Shown here: one piece after another, positions 8,284 through 16,850 of the stretch
Position numbering within the stretch: position 1 is the first letter of the stretch
Layout: every line of letters starts with the position of its first letter
DNA from: an uncultured Candidatus Poseidoniales archaeon
GTDB taxonomy: Archaea; Thermoplasmatota; Poseidoniia; Poseidoniales; Thalassarchaeaceae
Reading direction: 5' to 3'
NCBI GenBank assembly: GCA_902601345.1
Contig: CACKMK010000002.1
Coordinates: 107,571 to 147,699 of the forward strand
DNA: 40,129 bases
The notes under the pieces: generated by a model
The model's input: only the letters and a program-made list of their open reading frames with translations
Databases searched by the model: none
What the model was told of the DNA's origin: nothing
Translations under genes and position numbers: made by a program

Positions 8284-8598
8284 TTACCCTTGAACCCAAT
8301 TGTAGTATTCTACTGTAGACTCAACCGACCACCAGACAATCTGTGGAAGGTCGTAGGAATGTTCTGATTTTATTTTGGATATCAATCCGTTTTTACTGGA
8401 TTCATGGGTCTTAATTTGGATATCCCATTCGGAGGCGTTCTGAATCTCTCCCTCCCATCGAAAAACTGAGTTTATTCTCTTCATATCTACACAGACTGCC
8501 AAATTCGATTCTATTATTGATTGGCACCACATGCCCACTTCAGCTTCATTCATTTCACCGGGAAGGGTTGTCTTGACTATCCACAAGGTTCTGCTCAT
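8284..8598 (-). CDS. cutA: CutA1 divalent-cation tolerance family protein
   Basis: From the ATG at 8598 the product is 104 residues, the usual length of CutA. Landmarks in order: LWIVKTTLP (first beta strand), ESNLAVCVDMKRINSVFRWEGEIQ (the conserved LAaCV...SiYrWeGei core), IQIKTHESS, and IKSEHSYDLPQIVWWSVE (normally ikelHPYevPeii..pv). The usual HPYEVP is HSYDLP here. CutA1 forms trimers with a ferredoxin-like fold and was named from copper tolerance in E. coli; its molecular role remains unclear. The frame is open upstream to 8742, but that extension overlaps the divergent reductase gene and is unconserved. Confidence 0.88.
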   Translation of the reverse strand: MSRTLWIVKTTLPGEMNEAEVGMWCQSIIESNLAVCVDMKRINSVFRWEGEIQNASEWDIQIKTHESSKNGLISKIKSEHSYDLPQIVWWSVESTVEYYNWVQG

Positions 8599-8674
8599 AG
8601 CGGTGCGTGGCACGGAACGCAGAAGAACCCCATGGCATAGTTTGAATGTTGATGCCCCTCCCACTGGGACTAGT

Positions 8675-10033
8675 ATGGATGATTGGGAAGGTCCGATAGA
8701 TACTGGCAGCATCCCGAAAGATGGGAGCTCCTTCGATGTCATAGTAGTCGGTGGGGGCCCTAGCGGGTCCGCTGCAGCATCCTATAATGCGTTGAATGGA
8801 TGCAAGGTTCTCCTAATCGAGAAAGATGTGTGGCCTAGGGACAAGATCTGCGGAGATGCCGTCGGCGGCAAATCGCTCTCGCACGTGAAGGAGTTAGGTG
8901 TCAAGGAGATGATTGAGAAAACTCCCCACTTCATGGTTGACTCCATAGTGTTCGGTTCTGCAAACGGTAACACTGTCAAGGTTATGCTCCCACAGGACGA
9001 GTTCGAGAAGAAGATGGCTGGTTACTCCCTTCCCAGGAAGCAGTTCGACTACATGATGTTCAAAAGGGCAACTGAGATTGTCATTGAAGCGGGCGGCTCT
9101 GTAATTCAGGGATTCGACGTTAGGGAGGTTCTGGAGGAGGATGGTGCGATAGTCGGAGTATCCGGGAGCTTTGGAAAGAGATCTTCCGATTCTCCGACAT
9201 TTAGCTTCGTCGCCCCACTCACTATCGGTGCTGGGGGATACAGGTGCCCTGTAGCCACCAAGCTTGTTGAGGGGATTCACAAAGAGCCAATGAGAGATGA
9301 TGAACACTATTGCGGGGGTTACAGAGAGTATTGGGAAGACGTCGGAGGCTTTGATGGAAGTCAGGGACCAATTGAGATTCATTTCATCGATGAGGTCATT
9401 CCAGGATACTTCTGGCTGTTCCCGGTGAAGGAAGGAGTCGTGAACGTTGGAATCGGGATGGTAATCTCTGAACAGCGTAAGCAGAAAGGAATGGACAAAT
9501 CGCTGAAGAAGAAACAGAGGTGGGTCATCGAGAATCATCCCGTTTTCAAGGAGCGTTTCAAAGATGCGAGAATAGTTGAAGGATCCCAGAAGGGATGGCA
9601 ACTTCCATTCGGCTCCCCGAGGAAAAAACCCCCCTCCTATCAGCCCAGAAGGAACGGGGGCGCAGGTGTGATGTGCGTTGGGGATGCAGCCAGCCTGGTT
9701 GACCCATTTAGCGGTGAGGGGATAGGGAACGGATTGGTCTCTGCAAAGATGACATCTAGGCACTTCGACAAGGATGAGCACTCAGAGGGTTTTCCCGAGG
9801 AGAATGCGATTGAATACATGGAGGAGCTTTGGAGCACCCTTGGCAAGGAGCTGACGAACTCCCACAGATTACAGAAGGTTGTCAAGTGGAAGAAGTTGAT
9901 GAATTGGTTCGTTGGAAAGGCCTCTAGGAAGGAAGAGATGGGCGATATGCTGACGGGTATGATTGCAGATAAAGAGGCTCAGAAAGCCCTTTGGAGCCCC
10001 TGGTTCCTATTCAAGACTATATTGCTGCCATGA
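8675..10033 (+). CDS. Geranylgeranyl reductase family FAD enzyme (archaeal lipid chain saturation)
   Basis: The 452-residue flavoprotein has the dinucleotide fold VIVVGGGPSGSAAASY (about 23-37) and LLIEKDVWPRDKICGDAVGGKS just after it, the hallmark of geranylgeranyl and digeranylgeranylglycerophospholipid reductases. A second FAD segment, CVGDAASLVDPFSGEGIGNGL, lies around 345-365. The PGYFWLFPVKEGVVNVGIG segment is also family-typical. In archaea these enzymes saturate the isoprenoid chains of membrane lipids and sometimes quinone tails. The ATG at 8675 was chosen because conserved sequence starts just after it and the longer frame (from 8531) would overlap cutA. A HAD phosphatase starts 11 bases downstream. 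Confidence 0.88.
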   Translation: MDDWEGPIDTGSIPKDGSSFDVIVVGGGPSGSAAASYNALNGCKVLLIEKDVWPRDKICGDAVGGKSLSHVKELGVKEMIEKTPHFMVDSIVFGSANGNTVKVMLPQDEFEKKMAGYSLPRKQFDYMMFKRATEIVIEAGGSVIQGFDVREVLEEDGAIVGVSGSFGKRSSDSPTFSFVAPLTIGAGGYRCPVATKLVEGIHKEPMRDDEHYCGGYREYWEDVGGFDGSQGPIEIHFIDEVIPGYFWLFPVKEGVVNVGIGMVISEQRKQKGMDKSLKKKQRWVIENHPVFKERFKDARIVEGSQKGWQLPFGSPRKKPPSYQPRRNGGAGVMCVGDAASLVDPFSGEGIGNGLVSAKMTSRHFDKDEHSEGFPEENAIEYMEELWSTLGKELTNSHRLQKVVKWKKLMNWFVGKASRKEEMGDMLTGMIADKEAQKALWSPWFLFKTILLP

Positions 10034-10044
10034 TGTGATGGGAC

Positions 10045-10834
10045 GTGGAAGGAGAAATCAGTCAGTCTCTGGATGGAATTAAAGCCGTCTTCTTGGATCT
10101 AGACGGCACCATATACCTCGGAGATAGTCTGATAGATGGAGCCTTGGATTTCCTCGGAAGGTTGGAAACAAGAGGCATCAAGAGATACTTCCTGTCAAAC
10201 AACTCAAGCAAGTCTGTGGAGCAATACCTTGGGAAACTGAGGGACCTAGGTATCGATGCTGACAAAGATGAGATTTTACTTTCAACCCACGACCTGATTT
10301 CATGGCTAAGTAAGAAGGGAGTCACTAGCACCTTTCTGGTCGGAACAGAAGGGATGCGCAGTATGTTAGAAGAGGAGGGTATTGAAACCTCTTCAGAGCG
10401 GCCCGAATTCGTGGTTCTGGGGTACGATACAGAAATTAGTTACGAGAAACTTGCTACTGCATCAATACATCTTCACGAAGGTGTCCAGTTGGTCGCAAGC
10501 CATCCAGACATGGTCTGCCCGTCCCCTAGGGGGGGGGCTTCCCGACACCGGCGCTTACATGTCCTTGTTCAAGGCGACTACGGGAGTGAGTCCCGCCCAC
10601 GTTTGTGGTAAGCCTAACAAAGGAATGATTCTACACAAGATAGAGGATTTAGGGCTGAAACCTTCTGAATGCTGCATGGTTGGGGATAGGCTATACACAG
10701 ACATTGAGATGGCAGATAGAGCGGGCGTTCATGGTATTCTGGTGCTTTCAGGGGAGGCTTCGGTAGATGACGTGGAGGAAGGCGAGTTGCGTCCTTCTCT
10801 TGTAGTGGATTCTGTTGCCGAATTATTAGATTAA
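10045..10834 (+). pseudogene. NagD/PGP-like HAD phosphatase, frameshifted at a nine-G run
   Basis: The gene starts with GTG at 10045 and encodes a HAD hydrolase of the NagD/phosphoglycolate-phosphatase type: VFLDLDGTIY (nucleophile and acid Asp, about 18 and 20), FLSNNSS (motif II), CGKPNKGM (motif III Lys), and MVGDRLYTDIEMA (motif IV). As given the frame breaks: residues up to HPDMVCPSP are in one frame and LPDTGAYMSLFKATTG onward are in the next. The break coincides with nine consecutive G at 10529-10537. Removing one G restores a continuous 262-residue protein of normal family length. Either a sequencing or assembly error or a real inactivating/phase-variable slip is possible; an error seems more likely because both halves look well preserved. 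Substrate unknown. Confidence 0.85.
10529..10537 (+). repeat. Homopolymer run of nine G
   Basis: Nine consecutive G lie inside the HAD phosphatase coding region. Eight would keep the reading frame; nine breaks it. Runs of this length are prone both to base-calling error and to replication slippage. Confidence 0.95.
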
Positions 10835-10877
10835 TAACAATACAGAAATAGATAAGCGAAAGTAGTGGCGGGGGTTT

Positions 10878-13205
10878 GTGGAAGGAGCGACCGACCCTTC
10901 TGCTTTGGAAGGAAGGCTGTATTACAAGATAGGACTCTTTGTTCACGACTACGCACGAGCGGTTTTGATATGCTCTTTGCTGCTCTGCGCCGGACTCGGA
11001 TACATGATTTCACTGGAGCCACGCTACATCGAAGGATACGGTGAGGGGGATCTTGAGTCGGTTGATGGGTGGTCAGCGGCGGGAGAAGGATTCTCGGACC
11101 CTAACGAAACTGCCTTCGAGTCTTTCCACGTACTATTCCACCATCCTGGTCACTCATATGACGACCCCGAGGTAGTGTCCGCTATTCAGTCGACTATCGA
11201 GGTACTTTCGACAAACGATGATATCGATCTGGATGTTCCCTGGGAGACCAACGAAGCAAATCGGTCCTCCCTTGTGAGCAGTGTTGATCCCTCGTGGTCC
11301 AGAGTCTACGTGAAGGTCAATATGAACAGAGAGGATTCGAAGATCCTACTGAAGGAGATATACGAGGATATTGTGTTGCCAAACAGCTCTCCTCAAGGTA
11401 TGGAAAAGTACCTCACCGATAATTTAGCAATTGACATTACTTTCGATTTAGTTCTGAAGGAGGAGCTCCTAAGGGCCGAGTTGATTTCTGCCCCACTAAC
11501 AATACTAATTCTGTTGTTTGTTTTCGGTACTGTTGTATCGGCGAGCCTACCGGCATTATCAGGAATCTACACTGTTATAGCCGCGGTTGGTATCATTCAT
11601 GGGCTCACATACATTGTTGACGATCTAACTGTTTATGCTGTCAATATCGTATCCTTACTGGGTATCGGTCTCAGCGTTGACTATTCCTTGTTCATAGTGA
11701 ATCGATTTAGAGAGGAGTTGGGGAGAGGACATGACAAGAGGACTGCGATTGCGATGACCAGCGCTACCGCTGGTAGAGCGATTCTGTTCTCAGGCCTGAC
11801 AGTGATCGCAGGCTTAACCGGCATGCTATTCTTCGAGAACACGGGATTGCCATCACTGGGATGGGGCGGAATTTGTGCTACTCTAGTAGCTCTTACATCG
11901 TCGGTAATACTGCTTCCATCAATATTGGCAATACTCGGAGACAAGATTAACTCTGGCAGAGTTCCATTGGGCCTCAGCACAGAGGTGGCGGATGATGGTT
12001 TCTGGTCTGATTTGGCTAAGAGGGTTATGAGCAAGCCCCTTTCGTTTCTGGTCCCCTCCGTGCTTATTCTGCTTGTGGCGGGAGCACCGTTCCTTCAGGC
12101 CGAATGGGGCATTACCTCTTGGAAGGCATTGAGCCCCGATAATGAAGCTAGGAGCGGTATGGAATTGACGGACGAAAACTGGCCACAGGAGGTCTCCAAT
12201 ACCGCTCTAATTGTTTACGAAATCCAGGAAGGAACAGACGTATTTTCAGAGGAAAATATCAGAAGTCTCCACGCTTTTTCCAAGGAAATGCTGTCGATTG
12301 AAGGTGCTAGTTTTGTGTTTAATTACGCTCACTTCAACGCTACCTGGACCGAGGACGAGGTTGTTGAATTCTGGGACGATTCAGATGATGGCGAGTTGTC
12401 GCCATCAAAAGCTGAGGCCTTGAGATTGGAGAGGGGATTTTATGCTGATTCGTCTGTTGGGGACGGCGTAGTTCTCGTTCAAGTTGCGATTGAAGGAGAC
12501 CAGAGCAGTGCGGCATCTAGGAAGGTGGTAAGGGAAATCCGGAATCTTGATTCGAAAAATGAGCAGTTCGGGGGTGGCTCGGAGGTCAATGTGGCAGGCT
12601 TTGCCGCTTACAACCAAGACGTTCTAGATGCTGTGAAGGAGAACTTACCGATCGCGCTGGCGTTCATTCTGACCTCTAGCTATGTACTTATTTTCCTACA
12701 GGTGAGATCAGTTATCCTGCCCCTGAAGGCTTTGATCATGAACATACTATCAGTCAGTGCTTCGTTTGGAATACTCGTATGGGTTTTCCAGGAAGGGAAT
12801 GGAGCAGAGTTGCTCAACTTCACCCCCCAGCCGATAGACCCAACAACTCCTGTGATGATTTTTGCTATTTTGTTCGGACTTAGCATGGACTACGAAGTGC
12901 TGATGCTCTCCAGGATCCATGAGGAATGGGAAAGAACGGAGGACAACACATTGGCCGTAGCGACAGGACTGCAGAAGAGCGGACGAATAATCACTTCCGC
13001 CGCCCTCGTAATGGTAACTGTGTTCTCGGCCTTTGGGTTCTCATCAGTATCGCTCATGATGCAGTTCGGGTTCATGTTGGCCTTGGGAGTGGCTGTCGAT
13101 GCTACGATAGTGAGGGCACTAGTTGTCCCGTCAACAATGAGGCTGATGGGGGACTTGAATTGGTGGGCGCCCGCTTGGATGTCTGGCAAATCTGGCTCAG
13201 AATGA
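10878..13205 (+). CDS. MMPL/RND-superfamily transporter
   Basis: The 775-residue protein has the two-fold RND layout: one helix (about 27-45), a large extracytoplasmic domain (about 50-190), a helix bundle, then the same again (helix near 390-410, loop to about 585, final bundle to about 760). The two repeat-specific motifs are GIGLSVDYSLFIVNRFREEL (first half) and FGLSMDYEVLMLSRIHEEW (second half); the Asp-Tyr in each is the pattern of MMPL and HpnN-type lipid exporters, which use the proton gradient. It starts with GTG at 10878, 43 bases after the HAD gene and downstream of a lipid-chain reductase, so transport of an isoprenoid lipid or other hydrophobic compound is a possible role (inference). 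Confidence 0.9.
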   Translation: MEGATDPSALEGRLYYKIGLFVHDYARAVLICSLLLCAGLGYMISLEPRYIEGYGEGDLESVDGWSAAGEGFSDPNETAFESFHVLFHHPGHSYDDPEVVSAIQSTIEVLSTNDDIDLDVPWETNEANRSSLVSSVDPSWSRVYVKVNMNREDSKILLKEIYEDIVLPNSSPQGMEKYLTDNLAIDITFDLVLKEELLRAELISAPLTILILLFVFGTVVSASLPALSGIYTVIAAVGIIHGLTYIVDDLTVYAVNIVSLLGIGLSVDYSLFIVNRFREELGRGHDKRTAIAMTSATAGRAILFSGLTVIAGLTGMLFFENTGLPSLGWGGICATLVALTSSVILLPSILAILGDKINSGRVPLGLSTEVADDGFWSDLAKRVMSKPLSFLVPSVLILLVAGAPFLQAEWGITSWKALSPDNEARSGMELTDENWPQEVSNTALIVYEIQEGTDVFSEENIRSLHAFSKEMLSIEGASFVFNYAHFNATWTEDEVVEFWDDSDDGELSPSKAEALRLERGFYADSSVGDGVVLVQVAIEGDQSSAASRKVVREIRNLDSKNEQFGGGSEVNVAGFAAYNQDVLDAVKENLPIALAFILTSSYVLIFLQVRSVILPLKALIMNILSVSASFGILVWVFQEGNGAELLNFTPQPIDPTTPVMIFAILFGLSMDYEVLMLSRIHEEWERTEDNTLAVATGLQKSGRIITSAALVMVTVFSAFGFSSVSLMMQFGFMLALGVAVDATIVRALVVPSTMRLMGDLNWWAPAWMSGKSGSE

Positions 13206-13245
13206 TGGGCGATAGTCTCTTTTCGGCGGAGCCCTTCGTAGGACT

Positions 13246-14262
13246 ATGACGGTGCTGATTACTGGTGCTAGTGGTTTCATAGGTAGTCACATAGTAGCTA
13301 ACCTGCTTTCCAAAGGTGCACAGGTCAGAGCGACGGTGACGGACTCTTCGGATCCTGAAAGGGTCGATCATCTGCTATCTCTGCCTGTTTCTGATGGGGG
13401 GAGCTTGGATATCGTAGAGATGGATCTTCTAGATGCTGAATCGGTACGAAAAGCCGTGGCCGATTGCGAATCTGTGATTCACACCGCGGCAGTTGTCGTC
13501 CTAAAGTCAAAGCGGGCGCAGGAGAAGATTGTCGATCCGAGTGTGGTGGGAACCAGGAACGTGCTTGATGCAATAGATTCGTCAGGAACGGTTAGGTGTC
13601 TAATCCACACCTCCTCTACGGCTGCGATTAGACCGAGTTCATGGGAGGATGGTCAGACCCTTACGACGGATACATGGGCAGAGGACGCAACGATTGAGGA
13701 GAATCCGTATGGTCTGGCAAAATACAGCGCTGAGAGGTTAGTCAGAGACTGGCATTCATCGAAGGAGAAATCCATCAGGATGGTGACTATCAACCCCTGC
13801 GTTGTTCTCGGGCCCCCTCTATCGAAGAGGCACCTGAATGGTAGTCCCTCGATCCTGATGATGTTGCTAAGGAGAGAAATTCCCTTCGTAATACCGATGC
13901 ATATCAGCATCGTGGACGTGAGAGACGTAGCCGAGGCCCATGTCAGGGCCATGACTCGGGGACATAATGCTGGGAGATATCTGGTCGTATCCGGTCAGAT
14001 GTGGTGGAAGGATATCTCCAAGGCGATAAGATCTGAAAATCCGTCACTTAGGGTGCCCACTCGGCAGATTCCATACTTCCTATCCCTCATAGTATCGATA
14101 TTCCATCCACGGGTGAGTCTCTCTTGGGCGAGGATGCACCTGGGTAAGAGGCTGTTCTGGGATGCTTCCCCGGCCCAGAGAGATCTTGGGATGAAGTGGA
14201 AGAACCCGAAGGATTCAGTGCTGGAAACCATACCCCCTATTCTGGAGAATGGCTGGAAGTGA
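13246..14262 (+). CDS. NAD(P)-dependent epimerase/dehydratase, extended SDR
   Basis: The 338-residue protein begins with the extended-SDR nucleotide motif TGASGFIGSH (about 6-15). HTAAVVV lies near residue 85, a Ser-rich IHTSSTAAI segment near 121-129, and the catalytic pair is in NPYGLAKYSAE (Tyr-x3-Lys, about 158-162). INPCVVLGPP follows, as in dihydroflavonol-reductase and 3-beta-hydroxysteroid-dehydrogenase-like members. The gene begins 40 bases after the MMPL transporter on the same strand. Substrate is unknown; DFR-like extended SDRs act on sugars, sterols, flavonoids and other isoprenoid or ketone substrates. It ends 9 bases before the convergent subtilisin gene. Confidence 0.85.
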   Translation: MTVLITGASGFIGSHIVANLLSKGAQVRATVTDSSDPERVDHLLSLPVSDGGSLDIVEMDLLDAESVRKAVADCESVIHTAAVVVLKSKRAQEKIVDPSVVGTRNVLDAIDSSGTVRCLIHTSSTAAIRPSSWEDGQTLTTDTWAEDATIEENPYGLAKYSAERLVRDWHSSKEKSIRMVTINPCVVLGPPLSKRHLNGSPSILMMLLRREIPFVIPMHISIVDVRDVAEAHVRAMTRGHNAGRYLVVSGQMWWKDISKAIRSENPSLRVPTRQIPYFLSLIVSIFHPRVSLSWARMHLGKRLFWDASPAQRDLGMKWKNPKDSVLETIPPILENGWK

Positions 14263-14271
14263 GATCTGTTC

Positions 14272-16728
14272 CTACTGGTCTTGAGCGTCGTCTTCCAGGC
14301 TCTCGTCCTCGTACATTGCCCTTTCCTTCATCCAGAAAAGGGATCCTGCGAATAATGCCAGTAACATCAGAGAGGATCCGAAAACGACCAATGGAAGAAG
14401 AGCGGATTTGGCCTTAGCAGATAGCGCTGGTTGCTCTTCGTAATCGGGTATCAGGCTCTCATCATAGACAGGTCTCACCATCAGGAGATCGAAAGCTGAT
14501 TCGGGATCATACAGATCGGATGGTTGTGCTGGATCTAGATCTGAATATCCGTCATACCTTAGTGGGACGTCCACCGTCTGCTGCTCCGATACGTCCAATG
14601 TTAGCAGGACGTCAAATGTGTACGGGACTCGAGGTTCCATGAACTCCGAACCAGATATTATTCCAGTTACGGGGAGGGAAATTGCAGTTCCTGTTACATC
14701 AAACTCGGTCCACTCGCCCCAGTGCTCTGGTTCGACATCCAGTGCTATGTATATGGTATCGCCTACTACAGTTCCCTGCCCCTGTGCATCATCATTACCA
14801 TCAGAGCCTAGGTCAACGTTCGGTCTGATTTGAGCGATTTGAGCAGTGTTGGAGTCCCAATCCAGAGAGCTGAAGGCTATCTGCATCTCATAGGTGCCGT
14901 TCGGAACCCAAACGTAGTGCCTGTCCTCGGTTGCATAGGTTCCAAAGGTGCTCGTAGGACCATTGTTGAAGTGACTCCATTCACCCTTCCATGCGTGCCT
15001 AAGCTGATCTGTCTGCAATGGAAGTTCCCTTGTATCCATTATCTTCTCGAAGTGGTTGTATGCATCCCAGACCGTGACCTGGGGATAGTCTAGGAAACCA
15101 TCCTCGTTGGGATCCCTCATCACTTGCAATGTCCGAGATAGTGCTAATGCTTTGTCAGTGTCGACTAAACCATGGCCTACTCTCCAATCATGACACCGAT
15201 TGGTCTCCTCTGAGATGTAGCATTCATCAGGAATATCATTGCAGGGATCGTCGTCATTACCCTCCTCGCAAGAGTTCCTCAGAAGTTCGTAGTGAGAAGT
15301 CAATTCCAAGATCAACTCGATCTCATGCACCCTCGATTCATTCCTATCTTTCCAGTCATCGAATTGGATACCCTTTGCGGTCTCGTTGAAGTATAGGCTC
15401 TCCAGGTGATCATGGTCCTCGGTTTGGTAGTCTGCGGCCCCCAGAGATGGTGCGGCTGCCAGCAAGAGGGTGGCTATCCCCCCTATGTGCGGTGTGGCCA
15501 TGCTCGTTCCCGAGATAGCCATGTAATACAGGTCCCCTTGGGTTCTCGTAGATGCGTCGATTGCCGTGGCTCGTGGAGCCGTGGCCCATATGTTCCTACC
15601 TGGTGCTCCGATATCCGGCCAAGTGTGCTGTTGGGTCGACCACCCTCTGCTGGAAAAGGAGGTGACGGCATTTCCCTCGTGTACCAGTGCAGCGACCGAG
15701 ATTGCCGAGGGCGTGTTTGCATACATGTTGGTCCTGAGATCATTCTCTGACTCCCCTCCGCTACCACCACTGTTGGAAGCTGCGAAAATTACCGCTACAT
15801 CATTGTCATAAGTCAGCATATCGGTCAATATCGTGACTGCGTTTGAGGGATTATAATCGCCGTTAGTTCCCCATGAATTCGACACTACTCTGATGTTGAA
15901 CTCGTTTAGTCCTGGCCTGCTGTGTTCGTAAGTCCACTCTAAGCCCTCGACAGCAGCAAAGATAGAGGCTCCATCGCCTGTTCCCAAGGCAACTATTGTC
16001 GCTCCTTTCGCAGTACCTAGGCGTCTGCCCCCAGAAGCATCACCGTTTCCTGCGATAGTTCCCCCAACATGTGTCCCATGACCGCTGGATGTATCGGAGT
16101 TGCAATTTGGGGCGTCCACCCAAGCCACTCCCGTCCACTTGGCTGACCAAATCAGTTTCTCCCCGCTCCAAGGCTCCCCGCAATCGAAATCCGGATGTTC
16201 TCCGTCTATCCCGGTATCAAGATCGACTGCGGTAGCTCCTTTTCCATCGTACTCAGAAAGGGAGAGATCGCTTTCAGTCTTCAATACCCCGTCGGTTCCA
16301 ATAATTGCCCTGTGCCAGGCCAGACTAGCGTTTACCCATCTTACTGTCTCGTGCATCATTGATTCGTAGTCGTCCTGATCACCGGGCAGGTAGAAATGCT
16401 CTATTGGGACGTTTGCCTCCATGTGGCTAACGTAAGACTTGGTTGAGAGTTCTGAGATTTCTTCGTTAGTACCAGAGATTAGAGCACCATGCAGGACGCT
16501 CATCTTCGAGATGACTTCCGCACCGGTGGATTCAACGCTATCCCATGTCATTTCACTTGGTGAGTCGTAGAATTGTACTATTGCCTCAATCTTCTCTTCA
16601 GAATCGAGTATTGATACCAATTCCGAGCTCATCTTCGTTGTGTCTATTGTGCGTGATTGTTCGACAACTCCTACTGACCCAGGAGCGCTGAGTACCAGTA
16701 TAACGAGAAAAAGGGATGTGCATCTCAC
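14272..16728 (-). CDS. Secreted, membrane-anchored S8 family serine peptidase (subtilisin-like)
   Basis: The 818-residue protein has an N-terminal signal sequence (TSLFLVILVLSAPGSVGV) and an I9-like propeptide region up to about 120. The peptidase domain carries the full catalytic set: Asp171 in VDLDTGID, His217 in SGHGTHVGG, oxyanion Asn near 319 in FAASNSGG, and Ser409 in SGTSMATPH. A beta-rich C-terminal region precedes one membrane helix (about 770-795) and a short acidic cytoplasmic tail. This is a cell-surface protease facing outside, fitting protein degradation by planktonic heterotrophic archaea. A Cys-rich insert (about residues 482-510) within or after the peptidase domain may form disulfides. 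It is divergent from a lipoprotein gene, with 122 bases between. Confidence 0.92.
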   Translation of the reverse strand: MRCTSLFLVILVLSAPGSVGVVEQSRTIDTTKMSSELVSILDSEEKIEAIVQFYDSPSEMTWDSVESTGAEVISKMSVLHGALISGTNEEISELSTKSYVSHMEANVPIEHFYLPGDQDDYESMMHETVRWVNASLAWHRAIIGTDGVLKTESDLSLSEYDGKGATAVDLDTGIDGEHPDFDCGEPWSGEKLIWSAKWTGVAWVDAPNCNSDTSSGHGTHVGGTIAGNGDASGGRRLGTAKGATIVALGTGDGASIFAAVEGLEWTYEHSRPGLNEFNIRVVSNSWGTNGDYNPSNAVTILTDMLTYDNDVAVIFAASNSGGSGGESENDLRTNMYANTPSAISVAALVHEGNAVTSFSSRGWSTQQHTWPDIGAPGRNIWATAPRATAIDASTRTQGDLYYMAISGTSMATPHIGGIATLLLAAAPSLGAADYQTEDHDHLESLYFNETAKGIQFDDWKDRNESRVHEIELILELTSHYELLRNSCEEGNDDDPCNDIPDECYISEETNRCHDWRVGHGLVDTDKALALSRTLQVMRDPNEDGFLDYPQVTVWDAYNHFEKIMDTRELPLQTDQLRHAWKGEWSHFNNGPTSTFGTYATEDRHYVWVPNGTYEMQIAFSSLDWDSNTAQIAQIRPNVDLGSDGNDDAQGQGTVVGDTIYIALDVEPEHWGEWTEFDVTGTAISLPVTGIISGSEFMEPRVPYTFDVLLTLDVSEQQTVDVPLRYDGYSDLDPAQPSDLYDPESAFDLLMVRPVYDESLIPDYEEQPALSAKAKSALLPLVVFGSSLMLLALFAGSLFWMKERAMYEDESLEDDAQDQ

Positions 16729-16850
16729 GAATTATCCGTTCATGCGGTGTGATTTCAACAAACCCCCTTGTCGCCTCTCGATTTCTTCGATGTCATTACA
16801 GAAACCAATAATCCGTTTAACTGATGTAGGGAGGGCTAGGCCGCTAGAGC

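Noticed and set aside
8894-9781. Antisense ORF of 295 codons inside the geranylgeranyl reductase gene
   Set aside because: The opposite strand has full family motifs; the antisense product has no recognisable domain and arises from codon composition.
10045-10834. Programmed ribosomal frameshift in the HAD gene
   Set aside because: No supporting structure or known recoding case in this family; a single extra G in a homopolymer is a simpler explanation.
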